This document shows, in pieces, positions 30,415 to 37,296 of a stretch of DNA of 55,797 bases. Below the pieces are notes generated by a model, which worked only from the letters and a program-made list of their open reading frames with translations, did not search any database and was not told where the DNA came from. The number at the start of each line of letters is the position of its first letter. Position 1 is the stretch's first letter. The position numbers and the translations under genes were made by a program. Origin of the DNA: a virus; the IMG/VR virus record IMGVR_UViG_3300032087_002848, positions 1 through 55,797 of that record; one strand, given 5' to 3'.

Positions 30415-30688
30415 TTGTTTTCTCCTCATAAATGGTGTTGTCGATTTCGAGATCGATGTCATTGTATTTGCAATATCCGATAACGCCCCACATCGCCTTG
30501 GCTGGTGCAAACCAGTCATAAATTAAAACGTGTGGCTTACCTTCATCGCAGATTACTAGATGCATCCAGTAATCCTTGTCACCGCTCCAAGCCATCAAGC
30601 GCCCATTGTCGGTGCTGGCGGTAAATTCCCCTGCTATTGCAGATATGTTGCTGATGGCCCAAACGGCGTCGCTCCAGTCCTTAATCAT
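30401..30688 (-). CDS. Unrecognised acidic Trp-rich protein (95 aa)
   Basis: Contains several tryptophans (KDWSDAVWAISNISAIAGEF, MAWSGDKDYWMHLVICDEG) and an acidic end. No catalytic motif or membrane segment. It lies in a string of small early genes. Function unknown. Confidence 0.65.
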   Translation of the reverse strand: MIKDWSDAVWAISNISAIAGEFTASTDNGRLMAWSGDKDYWMHLVICDEGKPHVLIYDWFAPAKAMWGVIGYCKYNDIDLEIDNTIYEEKTNDDT

Positions 30689-30869
30689 CGGAGCGTTCCC
30701 GGTTTAAAGTTGAGCGCAAATATTGTTCAAAGCCACGCTGAAAATCACTGTCAGCGGGATCTAGTTGAAATAGGTACAGCGCACCCGGGATATCGTAGAT
30801 ATCTCCGGTCTCTACTTGTTTGCGGGCTTCTCTCGCCCCACGCACAAAATCTACACTAATTACGCTCAT
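30681..30869 (-). CDS. Unrecognised small protein (62 aa)
   Basis: The start at 30869 (MSVISVDFVRGAREARKQVE) overlaps the upstream stop as ATGA. It is helical with an acidic middle (GDIYDIPGALYLFQLDPADSD). Function unknown. Confidence 0.63.
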   Translation of the reverse strand: MSVISVDFVRGAREARKQVETGDIYDIPGALYLFQLDPADSDFQRGFEQYLRSTLNRERSDD

Positions 30870-31015
30870 TCCTCTAACCCCCAAAAATGAATGGTTACAG
30901 TTCCTTTTTCGTCGTACTCGCTATCGATTTGCTTGTAACCGACGCTCGTACCGCTAAGAGCTTGTAATACTTTTTGAAAAAGCTCTTCTTCGCTTATCGT
31001 TTTTCCTGAGTTCAT
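30866..31015 (-). CDS. Unrecognised small protein (49 aa)
   Basis: The start at 31015 (MNSGKTISEEELFQKVLQAL) has GGGAGAAAGAG upstream; an earlier in-frame start lacks this. A helix is followed by a beta strand (TVTIHFWGLEE). It is the first gene behind the strong promoter at 31045-31073. Function unknown. Confidence 0.62.
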   Translation of the reverse strand: MNSGKTISEEELFQKVLQALSGTSVGYKQIDSEYDEKGTVTIHFWGLEE

Positions 31016-31044
31016 CTCTTTCTCCCGTGGTATGAGATAACTCT

Positions 31045-31073
31045 TATATAATTGAACCACTAAATCTTGTCAA
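31045..31073 (-). promoter_or_regulatory. Strong sigma70-type early promoter
   Basis: On the minus strand TTGACA and TATATA are separated by exactly 17 bp. This is a near-consensus sigma70 promoter, 30 bp upstream of the 49-aa gene start. It probably drives the string of small genes toward 27862. Confidence 0.8.
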
Positions 31074-31076
31074 ACA

Positions 31077-31109
31077 ATAAAAAAAACCCCCGGAACCATG
31101 TTCCGAGGG
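31077..31109 (-). terminator. Terminator upstream of the early operon
   Basis: On the minus strand a stem (CCCTCGGAAC / GTTCCGGGGG with one mismatch, 3-base loop) is followed by a run of eight T. It stops minus-strand transcription coming from 31668 before the early promoter. A weaker plus-strand use is possible. Confidence 0.75.
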
Positions 31110-31261
31110 CTTTCTTACTACGGGAAGCGTAGAACTGGAGGGCTCTACAAGACTCAATATAAGCGATTATATGCGAATTGCAATATATTTAGGTGATTTT
31201 TAGTGGATTATTTTTCCACAAGCCGTTAAAAAATTAACTTCGCTACAACGGGAGTAGTCCT

Positions 31262-31690
31262 TTGTATGCTTTTGATGCTGGTAAGCTAGGAGAATACCTC
31301 TGTGCCGCGGGGTTAATGCGTATGGGTGTGTCTTGCGAGATTGTAACCTTGGATACAATCGACATCATCGCCAACGTAGACAGGCAGTTAGTCAGGGTGC
31401 AGGTAAAATCTAGTAGCTTGAGGTCATATAAAAACGTAAAAAAGAAAGAATATTTTGGGTATCAGTTTTCTACTTCGTTTGGGGCGTTGCGAAAAACTCT
31501 AACTAAAGAGCATTGCGATGTCTTGGCCTTTGTGTCGATTGATAATGGCAAGATATACTTTGAGCCCATAGAAAACATAAAGAGGCAGAAAGCTAAACGC
31601 TTTCCACCCCCTGTGTTTGAAGAACCTGATTTAGAAAAAAGGACGTGGTCCGAGTGCATGAAGCGCCTTAATCTAACTCCTCCGGCCTGA
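31262..31690 (+). CDS. PD-(D/E)XK nuclease-like protein (142 aa, TTG start)
   Basis: A plus-strand gene with TTG start and CGGGAG 7 bp upstream. The core has AGKLGEYLCAAGLMRMGVS (Glu11), TIDIIANVDRQ (Asp34) and LVRVQVKSSS (Gln47, Lys49), the pattern of PD-(D/E)XK endonucleases of the Holliday-resolvase-like or restriction-like group. It runs opposite to its neighbours and overlaps the convergent minus gene by 23 bp. It is isolated and could be a moron. Role not proven. Confidence 0.68.
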   Translation: MYAFDAGKLGEYLCAAGLMRMGVSCEIVTLDTIDIIANVDRQLVRVQVKSSSLRSYKNVKKKEYFGYQFSTSFGALRKTLTKEHCDVLAFVSIDNGKIYFEPIENIKRQKAKRFPPPVFEEPDLEKRTWSECMKRLNLTPPA

Positions 31691-31916
31691 CCCAGCCTTT
31701 TTCGAGCGCATCCCGCACAACAGCATCAGGATTAACCCACCCATTGCGTAATTTTCTTTTCGGTCCCCGTTTATAAGCCTGAACAGGCGCAAGAACTTCC
31801 AAGGTGGCATACCGGTGAAAACACTTATAACACTCCCGGTTTCTTCTTACTGAGCCGTCGTCCGTGCGCCGACTATTATAAACTATGCTTTTTGCATCAC
31901 ATTTTGGGCAAAGCAA
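31668..31916 (-). CDS. NrdR-like zinc-ribbon protein (82 aa)
   Basis: The start is uncertain; TTG at 31916 has GGAG 6 bp upstream (an earlier TTG at 31928 lacks it). The N-terminus CPKCDAKSIVYNSRRTDDG and RRNRECYKCFHRYATLEVL match the zinc ribbon of the NrdR repressor. The C-terminal region is unrelated (YKRGPKRKLRNGWVNPDAVV). It may bind nucleic acid or nucleotides. Role unproven. Confidence 0.65.
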   Translation of the reverse strand: MLCPKCDAKSIVYNSRRTDDGSVRRNRECYKCFHRYATLEVLAPVQAYKRGPKRKLRNGWVNPDAVVRDALEKGWVRPEELD

Positions 31917-32088
31917 CGTAATCTCCAATTGTTAATAGACAGTTTATACAGGTCACAGAGCCGTTGTCCGCGGGCTCTGGCAACTTAACTAAGCACTTCG
32001 GACACAAGCCCGCATTGAGGCGCTTCTGAATCACGCCCGGAGCGCCGAAGGTTTGGTTCCACTCTTCAGTTTGTGATTTCTTCGTCAT
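31897..32088 (-). CDS. Zinc-ribbon small protein (63 aa)
   Basis: The start at 32088 (MTKKSQTEEWNQTFGAPG) overlaps the hydrolase stop as ATGA. The C-terminal half has a CPKC and CINC zinc ribbon (GLCPKCLVKLPEPADNG). It is coupled to the SleB-like gene. Role unknown. Confidence 0.65.
   Translation of the reverse strand: MTKKSQTEEWNQTFGAPGVIQKRLNAGLCPKCLVKLPEPADNGSVTCINCLLTIGDYVALPKM
31958..31977. repeat. GC-rich element copy with hairpin ends
   Basis: The sequence gagccgttgtccgcgggctc has complementary ends (GAGCC / GGCTC) around a CCGCGG core, inside the 63-aa zinc-ribbon gene. Confidence 0.5.
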
Positions 32089-32507
32089 TTTTCCCACCTA
32101 TAAAAAATGTGATCGTCAATCCGCACGGTTTTAGTTTTACTAGAAGCCCATGCGGGTGTCACATAGTGGGCATGGTAATGCGTTGCGCCCTCAGTGGGGT
32201 CCAATTCGCGGTGATTGAGGGCTTCATAGGTAGCCTCAACGGCTTTTTTCCAAGCAAAGCCACTCAGCTTGGGCTTGTCCGGCTTGCCGTCGCAATAAAA
32301 ACTAAACTGACACTTATTTCGGACAGGAAAATCCTCTGTCCAAGAGTATGTAGGTCCCTGCTTTACCACGTCACATGCGGTGTTTGGGTATCTGCGGTCC
32401 TCAACCCTGTTCAAAATAACGTGGCCTACCGCAGCTTGACCAATTGCAGGCTGATCACGGGCCTCAAAATAGATGGCGGTGGCTATACATATAAAAGCTA
32501 AAGTCAT
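32085..32507 (-). CDS. SleB/CwlJ-type cell-wall hydrolase (140 aa)
   Basis: Begins with a hydrophobic segment (MTLAFICIATAIYFEARD). The core QPAIGQAAVGHVILNRVEDRRYPNT with YFEARDQ, then CQFSFYCDG and GATHYHAHYV, is the signature of the hydrolase_2 (SleB/CwlJ) family of lytic enzymes. It is a second peptidoglycan enzyme besides the M15 peptidase and lies in the early region. The N-terminal helix could act as a signal anchor. Role at infection start or lysis is open. Confidence 0.82.
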   Translation of the reverse strand: MTLAFICIATAIYFEARDQPAIGQAAVGHVILNRVEDRRYPNTACDVVKQGPTYSWTEDFPVRNKCQFSFYCDGKPDKPKLSGFAWKKAVEATYEALNHRELDPTEGATHYHAHYVTPAWASSKTKTVRIDDHIFYRWEK

Positions 32508-32540
32508 TTTACTCCCCGTATAAGATTAAGTAGTACTTAT

Positions 32541-32569
32541 CCCATACACGGAGTAGAAAAACCTGTCAA
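32541..32569 (-). promoter_or_regulatory. Sigma70-type promoter for the SleB operon
   Basis: On the minus strand TTGACA and TATGGG are separated by 17 bp, 34 bp upstream of the hydrolase start. The leader has CGGGGAG. A short ATGGGATAAG segment resembles sequences near other early promoters. Confidence 0.7.
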
Positions 32570-32584
32570 CATATAGTGGTTAAA

Positions 32585-32722
32585 CTAGCCCAAATTTTTG
32601 TAGGCTTCCCACATCACGCGAAGTTGTCCGCTAATTGTGCGGCCCTCAGATTTGGCGAGTTTTTTGATTTCTTCGTACACTTCAATGGGTACGAGAACCG
32701 ATTTCCATTTAGTTATGTCCAT
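32585..32722 (-). CDS. Ribbon-helix-helix-like regulator (45 aa)
   Basis: ATG at 32722, stop TAG at 32585. The product has an N-terminal strand (KWKSVLVPIEVY) and two helices (EEIKKLAKSEGRTISGQLRVMWEAYKNL), the Arc/CopG ribbon-helix-helix pattern. It lies between the PolA terminator and the SleB promoter. It could regulate nearby phage promoters; the target is unknown. Confidence 0.68.
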   Translation of the reverse strand: MDITKWKSVLVPIEVYEEIKKLAKSEGRTISGQLRVMWEAYKNLG

Positions 32723-32785
32723 CGAATTAACCTAGATATTGTATGCTGTAAGCGAATATATAGGAGATATAGTATGGTTGCAAGT

Positions 32786-32816
32786 AAAAAAATGGCTCTA
32801 GACATAGCCTAGAGCC
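32786..32816 (-). terminator. Rho-independent terminator of the replication operon
   Basis: On the minus strand GGCTCTAG and CTAGAGCC form an 8-bp perfect stem with a 7-base loop, followed by ATTTTTTT. It ends the replication operon downstream of PolA and the 29-aa microprotein. Confidence 0.82.
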
Positions 32817-32849
32817 AAAATTGGGGAGGTTTAACCATGCAAGAAAAAC

Positions 32850-32939
32850 TTAACGTCGGAGACGGTAAACTATAAAAAGAAGTAATGCAAGCTGTATTGC
32901 ATCTACCCACTCTAAAACAAAGCCTCCGGATAATGTCAT
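32850..32939 (-). CDS. Membrane microprotein coupled to PolA (29 aa)
   Basis: The ATG overlaps the PolA stop (TGATG), and the TAA at 32850 is 34 bp before the terminator hairpin. The product MTLSGGFVLEWVDAIQLALL has one hydrophobic segment (about residues 7-25) and a basic end (YRLRR). It looks like a single-pass membrane microprotein. Function unknown; short length makes it less certain. Confidence 0.5.
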   Translation of the reverse strand: MTLSGGFVLEWVDAIQLALLLFIVYRLRR

Positions 32940-34834
32940 CATTCTGTTGCCTCTCCCCAGCTAGGCCCGATTTCAATATCGCACTTGCTGGGAACCTCTA
33001 ATGGTACAGCATTTTCCATAATTTGTGAAATGTTTTCAGCATCTGCCCTATCTTTTACAGAAATTGCGATCTCGTCGTGTATCTGTATGAGCGGAATACG
33101 GCCCTGTTCATAGATGTTGACCATTGCTTGCTTGGTCATATCCGCGGCAGACGCCTGAATAAGCCTGTTTAGGGCTTTATAGGTGTAAGCCCGCTTGAGT
33201 CGGGTGGTGTCACCATACTCTTGGATCGCTTCCTTGTATGGTAACGCCTTATTCATAGCGAAAGTATCGGGCTCCCAGAGGTCAAAACGGCACTTACGGC
33301 CCAAAATAGAGCGGATGGAGCCGCTTGAGCCGCGGTCATTGAGCCGATTCTGAACTCCGTTCATCAACCCTTTTACAAACGGGACGCGGTCATGGTACTG
33401 ACGGACAAGTCCCTTGGCCTCATCTACACTAATATCTAGCTGTTCAGATAGTTTGTTGACGCCCATGCCGTACATCATGCCAAGATTAATTGTTTTGGCC
33501 TGCTTACGGGGGATAGAGGCCATCTCTGCTACCATCGTATGGAAGTCCATGTCGGGATCATTGCGATAGGCATCGACAAACTCTTCAACTCCAGCCATCT
33601 GTTTGCCGCGGGATTTGCCATATACATACGAATAATGGACCAAGATCCGTGGTTCCTGTTGCGAGAAGTCAATTGCCGCCCACTGCTCATCTTCTTCCGG
33701 GAGGAAAAGACTACGAATCATGGGGCCAAGCTCTGGATCGCGGGCCGGGATTTGCTGCAAATTGGGGTTGGACATAGAAATACGACCACTGACCGTACCG
33801 CCATCATCCGACCTAATCTGATTAATATGCGCGTGTATCCGACCATCGGAGCGGCAGTGCTTCATAATAGTATTAATAAAAGTACCGCTCGTTTTATTCA
33901 GGTTGCGGGCTTTAACTATGAGCTGCGCCAGCTCGTGCGGGTGGTCAGACAGGAACGCTTTGGTAAAAGACGGCGCACCTTTTTCCGTTTTTGGGTACGG
34001 GATGCTCAATTTATCAAAAGCTTTGGCTATTGAGGCCGCGGCCCAGAGCTCCACGTCACCACCCGCCACGCTCTTAATCCGCTTTAGGATGTCTTTTTCC
34101 TGTTTGATAAGCAGGTTTCTGGTCCGTTCGACGCGGTCTTGGTCAACGCGGACTCCGCGCCATGTCATATCGATCAGGCACGGCAGAAGATTTAATTCTA
34201 GGTTTGCTATAGGCCAGATGTCTTCTTTAGTTAGTTGTGTAGATAAGTAGTTCCATAGATCGAGCGTGATCTCAGCGTCGTTCTGAGCGTATGGCCCAAC
34301 ATACATGGCAGGCATCTTCCACATCTCTGATTTTGGATCGAGGCCAAACTCTCTGGCGGCTTCTTGTAGGGTCTTTTCCTGTTTAATTTTGCCCAAAAGA
34401 TCGTAACAGAGTGCATTTAGGCTGTAGCTGAATCGGTTTTCGTCCAATAGCGACGCGATCAGCATCGTATCAATGATACGGCCATTAATCGTGAACCCCA
34501 TGCGCCTGATCCAACCTGCATCATACTGGGCATTGTGCATGATCTTGTCGGCGGGGCATTCAAATACTTTCTTGAGCCACTTGTTGACGATGCGTTCATC
34601 TAGATTGCCGCCACCTAGATGACGGACGGGTATATAACCCGCCCAATCGGCTACCGCTATCGCATAACCCACAACCTCGCCATCACCTGTAGGCCAACCG
34701 GGGCCGTTAGATTTGATGTTGGGGTCACGGGTTTCGACATCTATTGCAATTTGCTTTGCATCAAAGATATCGGGTAGTTCTGCCGGAGGAACCCATTCGC
34801 TCTTCGGGCCGAACATCGTCATTTGAAGTGCCAT
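32939..34834 (-). CDS. polA: Family A DNA polymerase (631 aa)
   Basis: The 3'-5' exonuclease has Asp32-Glu34 (IDVET), Asn101-Asp105 (HNAQYDAGW) and Tyr182-Asp186 (YAQNDAE). The polymerase has motif A (IDFSQQEPR, Asp389), motif B (RKQAKTINLGMMYG, Arg443, Lys447, Tyr455) and motif C (HDE at 586-588). The residue equivalent to E. coli Phe762 is Leu451. No 5'-3' exonuclease domain is present. It replicates phage DNA in the early operon. Confidence 0.94.
   Translation of the reverse strand: MALQMTMFGPKSEWVPPAELPDIFDAKQIAIDVETRDPNIKSNGPGWPTGDGEVVGYAIAVADWAGYIPVRHLGGGNLDERIVNKWLKKVFECPADKIMHNAQYDAGWIRRMGFTINGRIIDTMLIASLLDENRFSYSLNALCYDLLGKIKQEKTLQEAAREFGLDPKSEMWKMPAMYVGPYAQNDAEITLDLWNYLSTQLTKEDIWPIANLELNLLPCLIDMTWRGVRVDQDRVERTRNLLIKQEKDILKRIKSVAGGDVELWAAASIAKAFDKLSIPYPKTEKGAPSFTKAFLSDHPHELAQLIVKARNLNKTSGTFINTIMKHCRSDGRIHAHINQIRSDDGGTVSGRISMSNPNLQQIPARDPELGPMIRSLFLPEEDEQWAAIDFSQQEPRILVHYSYVYGKSRGKQMAGVEEFVDAYRNDPDMDFHTMVAEMASIPRKQAKTINLGMMYGMGVNKLSEQLDISVDEAKGLVRQYHDRVPFVKGLMNGVQNRLNDRGSSGSIRSILGRKCRFDLWEPDTFAMNKALPYKEAIQEYGDTTRLKRAYTYKALNRLIQASAADMTKQAMVNIYEQGRIPLIQIHDEIAISVKDRADAENISQIMENAVPLEVPSKCDIEIGPSWGEATE
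33319..33346. repeat. GC-rich element units in polA
   Basis: Three gagccg-type units (gagccgcttgagccgcgg and ttgagccg) occur inside the polymerase coding sequence. Confidence 0.45.
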
Positions 34835-35085
34835 TAGTCCTCACCACCTAGTGCCGCATAGCCACAAATATCAATCCAACTGTCTAAATGATTGGTTTTC
34901 ATCAACCGTGCGGCTTTAACCATGATCATGCAGAGAGCCACCTGCTCTAGGGTGACTTCTTTTTCTAAAATAACCGACCAAAGGTCAGCGATGTCCTGAA
35001 GGTTCTTCTGAGCATCGCCATACTCTTTGGCACGGTCTCCATTAATTAGATTTTCCGCTGTTTGCAGAATCTCTTCACGCTTCAT
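34834..35085 (-). CDS. DUF6378-like protein (83 aa)
   Basis: The sequence MKREEILQTAENLINGDRAK followed by EYGDAQKNLQDIADLWSVIL and LMKTNHLDSWIDICGYAALG matches the small phage DUF6378 family by memory. It is helical. It overlaps PolA by one base. The function of the family is unknown; it lies with replication genes. Confidence 0.72.
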   Translation of the reverse strand: MKREEILQTAENLINGDRAKEYGDAQKNLQDIADLWSVILEKEVTLEQVALCMIMVKAARLMKTNHLDSWIDICGYAALGGED

Positions 35086-35422
35086 TATTTTTTCCTTTGT
35101 ATATTTTGCTCTTCCACTGACACACGTAATTGATGTGCGTGTGCATCGTCGTAGGGACCATCATGCCTACTTTTTCTGTCCACCCACGTTTCCTCAAAGA
35201 TACAACCATCGCGCCCCACACATTGTGGTGGTGTGGTTCTGGCATCCCTTGTTCTCTACAGAAGGCACAAAGCTGACCGCCATCAAAAAACTTATTCTTG
35301 TTAAGAAATTTTAAGGCGTTGTCATAATACATCTTCTTCCAGTCGTCGTCAGCCGCGACATAGCTACGAGTTATCTCTGTTTTAATGAACTCCTCACGAT
35401 CAAATAATTCTTCCTGTGTCAT
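35075..35422 (-). CDS. Unrecognised replication-operon protein (115 aa)
   Basis: An acidic N-terminus (MTQEELFDREEFIKTEITRS) is followed by a compact segment with paired Cys (LCAFCREQG) and a His-rich stretch (PEPHHHNVWGAMVVSLRKRGW). A C-terminal THINYVCQWKSKIY strand suggests a winged-helix fold. It overlaps both neighbours by 4-11 bp. Function unknown. Confidence 0.66.
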   Translation of the reverse strand: MTQEELFDREEFIKTEITRSYVAADDDWKKMYYDNALKFLNKNKFFDGGQLCAFCREQGMPEPHHHNVWGAMVVSLRKRGWTEKVGMMVPTTMHTHINYVCQWKSKIYKGKNNEA

Positions 35423-36936
35423 ATCCAGTAACTCCTCATTGTGTCATCTGGTTCAACTAAGTAGAGATTTTTCTTGGTCCGGGTGACCCCTACGTAAAAC
35501 ACCCGGTGCAAGTCGTCAGGAGCCGTCTCAGAGGCCTTTTGAGCCGCTGGTGATAGATCGGTATACAAGACGACGTTGTCGGCTTCCCCGCCCTTAGATC
35601 CGTGAATCGTGGACAGTGCTATGCGGGGGATTGCGTTAAACTTTTCCCCGCGTCGTAAGAGGGCCGTGATGTACGCTCTTTCGCCGCTGGGAAGTTTATC
35701 CATTGCCTCATGCCATATCATTTCATCCGTGGCTAAGAGACCGTGATCTTTTTGCAACACATCGAGGGTGACAGTGTCATCATCATCGAGAGTAGGAAGC
35801 TTTTTAAAGCCCCGCTTGACGCGATCATTGACAGACATATAACTGTAAATGGCTCGTGCGGCCTCGCCCGTGATGCTTCTACCTTTTCTCAGTTGCTCCC
35901 AACCGTTGATGGCCTCGCTCAACTTCTCCGAGATAGACCGTCTTCCGTTACGACTGTACAGGTAGCCCCGGCTCTTCAGGTCCTGTGTGGCGGCATCTAG
36001 AAAATATCCGGCTTGAGCTAGCACGAGCCACGATCCTTCAGAGAAATCTATATAGCTTGTACTAGGTATCCGTTGGACGCTGCCCGGATCTTTGCGGGGC
36101 AGATAGGTCTTTGGTACGCGGCGCGCGATGCGCTTTGCGATGCCTTCGGCTAGCGGGTGTACTGTAGCTGGTACGCGGTAGGATTGCTCTAGCACCTCGT
36201 ATCCACCATTGAGACCTATGAAATGCTCTACGTCTGCTCCGGCCCATCTATAGATAGCTTGATCGTCGTCGCCCGCGCAGTAGATGCGGTCAGAGTGCTG
36301 CTCTAGTACGTGGGCCACGTCCCATTGTAGGGGCGACAGGTCCTGTGCTTCGTCTATGAAGGTAATTGCTAGCCGTGGGCAGAAGTCTGCACCGTCACGC
36401 ACGAAAACTTCCAGCATGTCGGTGAAATCATACAGGTTAAACCTGTTCTTATATTCATTCATACTGTCGGAGACATATTTAATCGTGCTCCACGGTATGT
36501 TCATGTTGCTGTCGTTGTACTGTTGACGCAGGTCCACCTTGCGAAGACGTGCTAAGTTAATTAGCCCGATAATGGGGTTGTTGTTTTTGTTTAAGTCAAA
36601 AGCGTCTTCAGTGCTGGTGTCGGTAACCAGATCGTATCCAAGCGCATAACCCAGCTCTTTATAGTGTTCCGACTGCATAATCTGTTCTTGCCGGATGCCA
36701 CTTAGCTTGAGAGCAAAACTGTGAAGGGTCCTAAACCAAGGCAGTTGCGTTTTTTCTAGATTAAATCGCTGGCAAGCCCTGTCTATAGCCTCGTTTGCTG
36801 CCTGTCTGGTAAAGGCGAAGTACCCGATGTGAGCGGGATTAACACCTGCCGTGAGGGCCTCATCTACTTTGTTAAGCAGCGCGGTGGTCTTACCCGTTCC
36901 GGGTGGACCGTATATGCGGAATATCTTAGTATCCAT
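35419..36936 (-). CDS. UvrD/PcrA-like SF1 helicase (505 aa)
   Basis: The start at 36936 (MDTKIFRIYGPPGTGKTTAL) is chosen because it lies beside the Walker A motif. SF1A motifs: GPPGTGKT (residues 10-17), FIDEAQDLSPLQ, GDDDQAIYRWAGA, STIHGSKGGEADNV and VGVTRTKKNLYL. It probably unwinds DNA during replication or repair. A DnaB-type helicase was not found in the window. Confidence 0.9.
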   Translation of the reverse strand: MDTKIFRIYGPPGTGKTTALLNKVDEALTAGVNPAHIGYFAFTRQAANEAIDRACQRFNLEKTQLPWFRTLHSFALKLSGIRQEQIMQSEHYKELGYALGYDLVTDTSTEDAFDLNKNNNPIIGLINLARLRKVDLRQQYNDSNMNIPWSTIKYVSDSMNEYKNRFNLYDFTDMLEVFVRDGADFCPRLAITFIDEAQDLSPLQWDVAHVLEQHSDRIYCAGDDDQAIYRWAGADVEHFIGLNGGYEVLEQSYRVPATVHPLAEGIAKRIARRVPKTYLPRKDPGSVQRIPSTSYIDFSEGSWLVLAQAGYFLDAATQDLKSRGYLYSRNGRRSISEKLSEAINGWEQLRKGRSITGEAARAIYSYMSVNDRVKRGFKKLPTLDDDDTVTLDVLQKDHGLLATDEMIWHEAMDKLPSGERAYITALLRRGEKFNAIPRIALSTIHGSKGGEADNVVLYTDLSPAAQKASETAPDDLHRVFYVGVTRTKKNLYLVEPDDTMRSYWI

Positions 36937-37273
36937 CAGGTAACTCAAAACCATGTTTGCCTAACTTTGTTTTAATCTCCTGCAAACGGACCTTTCCTAA
37001 GTTTGGTATTCGGCGTAGATCGTTTGTTCTGGCGTATTCAACAAACTCCGCTAAAAACATTTTTGTAAGATTTTCGTTACGTAGGCAGTTACCTGTCCCT
37101 CGAGTCCAATGAATGTTGCGGATCACGACAGGCATAGCCACCGTATCTACTATTTGTCGTACTCGCTCACGACTAATACCGTGTTTATTTGCGATTGCTT
37201 GCAGAGTACGCTGTTCAAACACACGCTCCCGCCAGATTTGATGATCTCTTGGAACAAAAGCCATAATCGACAT
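36926..37273 (-). CDS. Sigma region 4-like HTH fused to alpha-CTD-like domain (115 aa)
   Basis: Residues about 14-43 (ERVFEQRTLQAIANKHGIS followed by RERVRQIV) are the sigma70 region 4.2 helix-turn-helix signature. Residues about 65-110 (LAEFVEYARTNDLRRIPNLGKVRLQEIKTKLGKHGFELP) follow the alpha-subunit C-terminal domain pattern, with NLGK-x(2)-LQEIK. No other sigma or alpha regions are present. GGAG lies 9 bp before the ATG. It could bind promoter DNA and modulate host RNA polymerase; this is inference. Confidence 0.72.
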   Translation of the reverse strand: MSIMAFVPRDHQIWRERVFEQRTLQAIANKHGISRERVRQIVDTVAMPVVIRNIHWTRGTGNCLRNENLTKMFLAEFVEYARTNDLRRIPNLGKVRLQEIKTKLGKHGFELPDGY

Positions 37274-37296
37274 CTATCCATTCTCCGCTGATGACA

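Noticed and set aside
32774-32883. Two short plus-strand frames with good Shine-Dalgarno sequences
   Set aside because: They encode only 12 residues each and overlap the terminator and the 29-aa gene; not supportable as genes.
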